The position numbers and the translations under genes were made by a program. 5,508 nucleotides of DNA from Stagnihabitans sp039932095 (GTDB taxonomy: Bacteria; Pseudomonadota; Alphaproteobacteria; Rhodobacterales; Rhodobacteraceae): assembly GCA_039932095.1 (NCBI GenBank), contig JBDTQR010000264.1, forward strand, positions 1 to 5,508. The letters run 5' to 3'. Positions 5,458 to 5,508 of the stretch are shown here, piece by piece (position 1 is the first letter of the stretch; the number at the start of each line of letters is the position of its first letter). The notes beneath the pieces were generated by a model. It was not told the DNA's origin. It was given only the letters and a program-made list of their open reading frames with translations, and made no database searches.

Positions 5458-5508
5458 ATGAACGCGCCCCTCATCGATCCCTTCGCCCGCGCCATCTCTT
5501 ACCTGCGC
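5458..5508 (+). CDS. moaA: N-terminus of MoaA, GTP 3',8-cyclase (molybdenum cofactor biosynthesis), cut by window end
   Basis: The first 17 codons read MNAPLIDPFARAISYLR and run off the window. This matches the N-terminus I recall for alphaproteobacterial MoaA, in which the segment ending YLR precedes VSVTDRCDFRCVYC, the radical-SAM cysteine motif; that motif lies outside the window. MoaA starts molybdopterin synthesis by rearranging GTP with S-adenosylmethionine and two 4Fe-4S clusters. ATG 5458 is the only plausible start: no in-frame ATG, GTG or TTG occurs in the visible upstream region. AAGGA (5453-5457) directly abuts the ATG with no spacing, too close for a normal ribosome binding site, and AAGAGG (5438-5443) is 14 bases away, too far. 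The identification rests on a short stretch. Confidence 0.8.
   Translation, partial: MNAPLIDPFARAISYLR

Overview
This window looks like ordinary chromosomal DNA from an alphaproteobacterium, most likely of the Rhodobacteraceae (Rhodobacter-like). The evidence is the high GC content with strong C/G preference at third codon positions, the very tight gene packing with TAATG, ATGA and GTGA junctions, and protein sequences that read like those I recall from this group (GlmU beginning near MQVSLIVLAAGLGTRM, MoaA beginning MNAPLIDPFARAI). No insertion sequence, phage gene, tRNA, rRNA or CRISPR array is visible. The assignment rests on recollection and composition, not on a search.

Layout. Positions 1-237 hold the C-terminal end of an unrecognised membrane protein on the plus strand. 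It converges on, and overlaps by 4 bp, a minus-strand HAD-superfamily phosphatase of the phosphoglycolate phosphatase type (234-878). A short divergent region (879-969) carries the phosphatase ribosome binding site on one strand and the glmU ribosome binding site, with a weak candidate promoter, on the other. From 970 to 5343 there are four plus-strand genes with no gap between them: glmU, glmS, a pyridoxamine-phosphate-oxidase-like FMN-binding-fold protein, and an AlkD-like DNA alkylation repair protein. A 114-bp intergenic stretch (5344-5457) follows, with a perfect 9-bp hairpin and a candidate promoter. The window ends in the first 17 codons of moaA.

How the genes work together. GlmS makes glucosamine-6-phosphate from fructose-6-phosphate and glutamine. 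GlmU acetylates glucosamine-1-phosphate and uridylylates the product to UDP-GlcNAc, the precursor of peptidoglycan and lipid A. The intermediate step (GlmM) is not encoded here. The two downstream genes share the overlap architecture and so probably the transcript, but no metabolic link to amino-sugar synthesis is evident; they may simply be passengers. moaA begins a separate unit for molybdenum cofactor synthesis.

I found no clear novel system. The most interesting points are the four-gene coupled chain, the moaA start that looks leaderless, the hairpin without a U-tract, and a TAAATACCCC element downstream of the operon.
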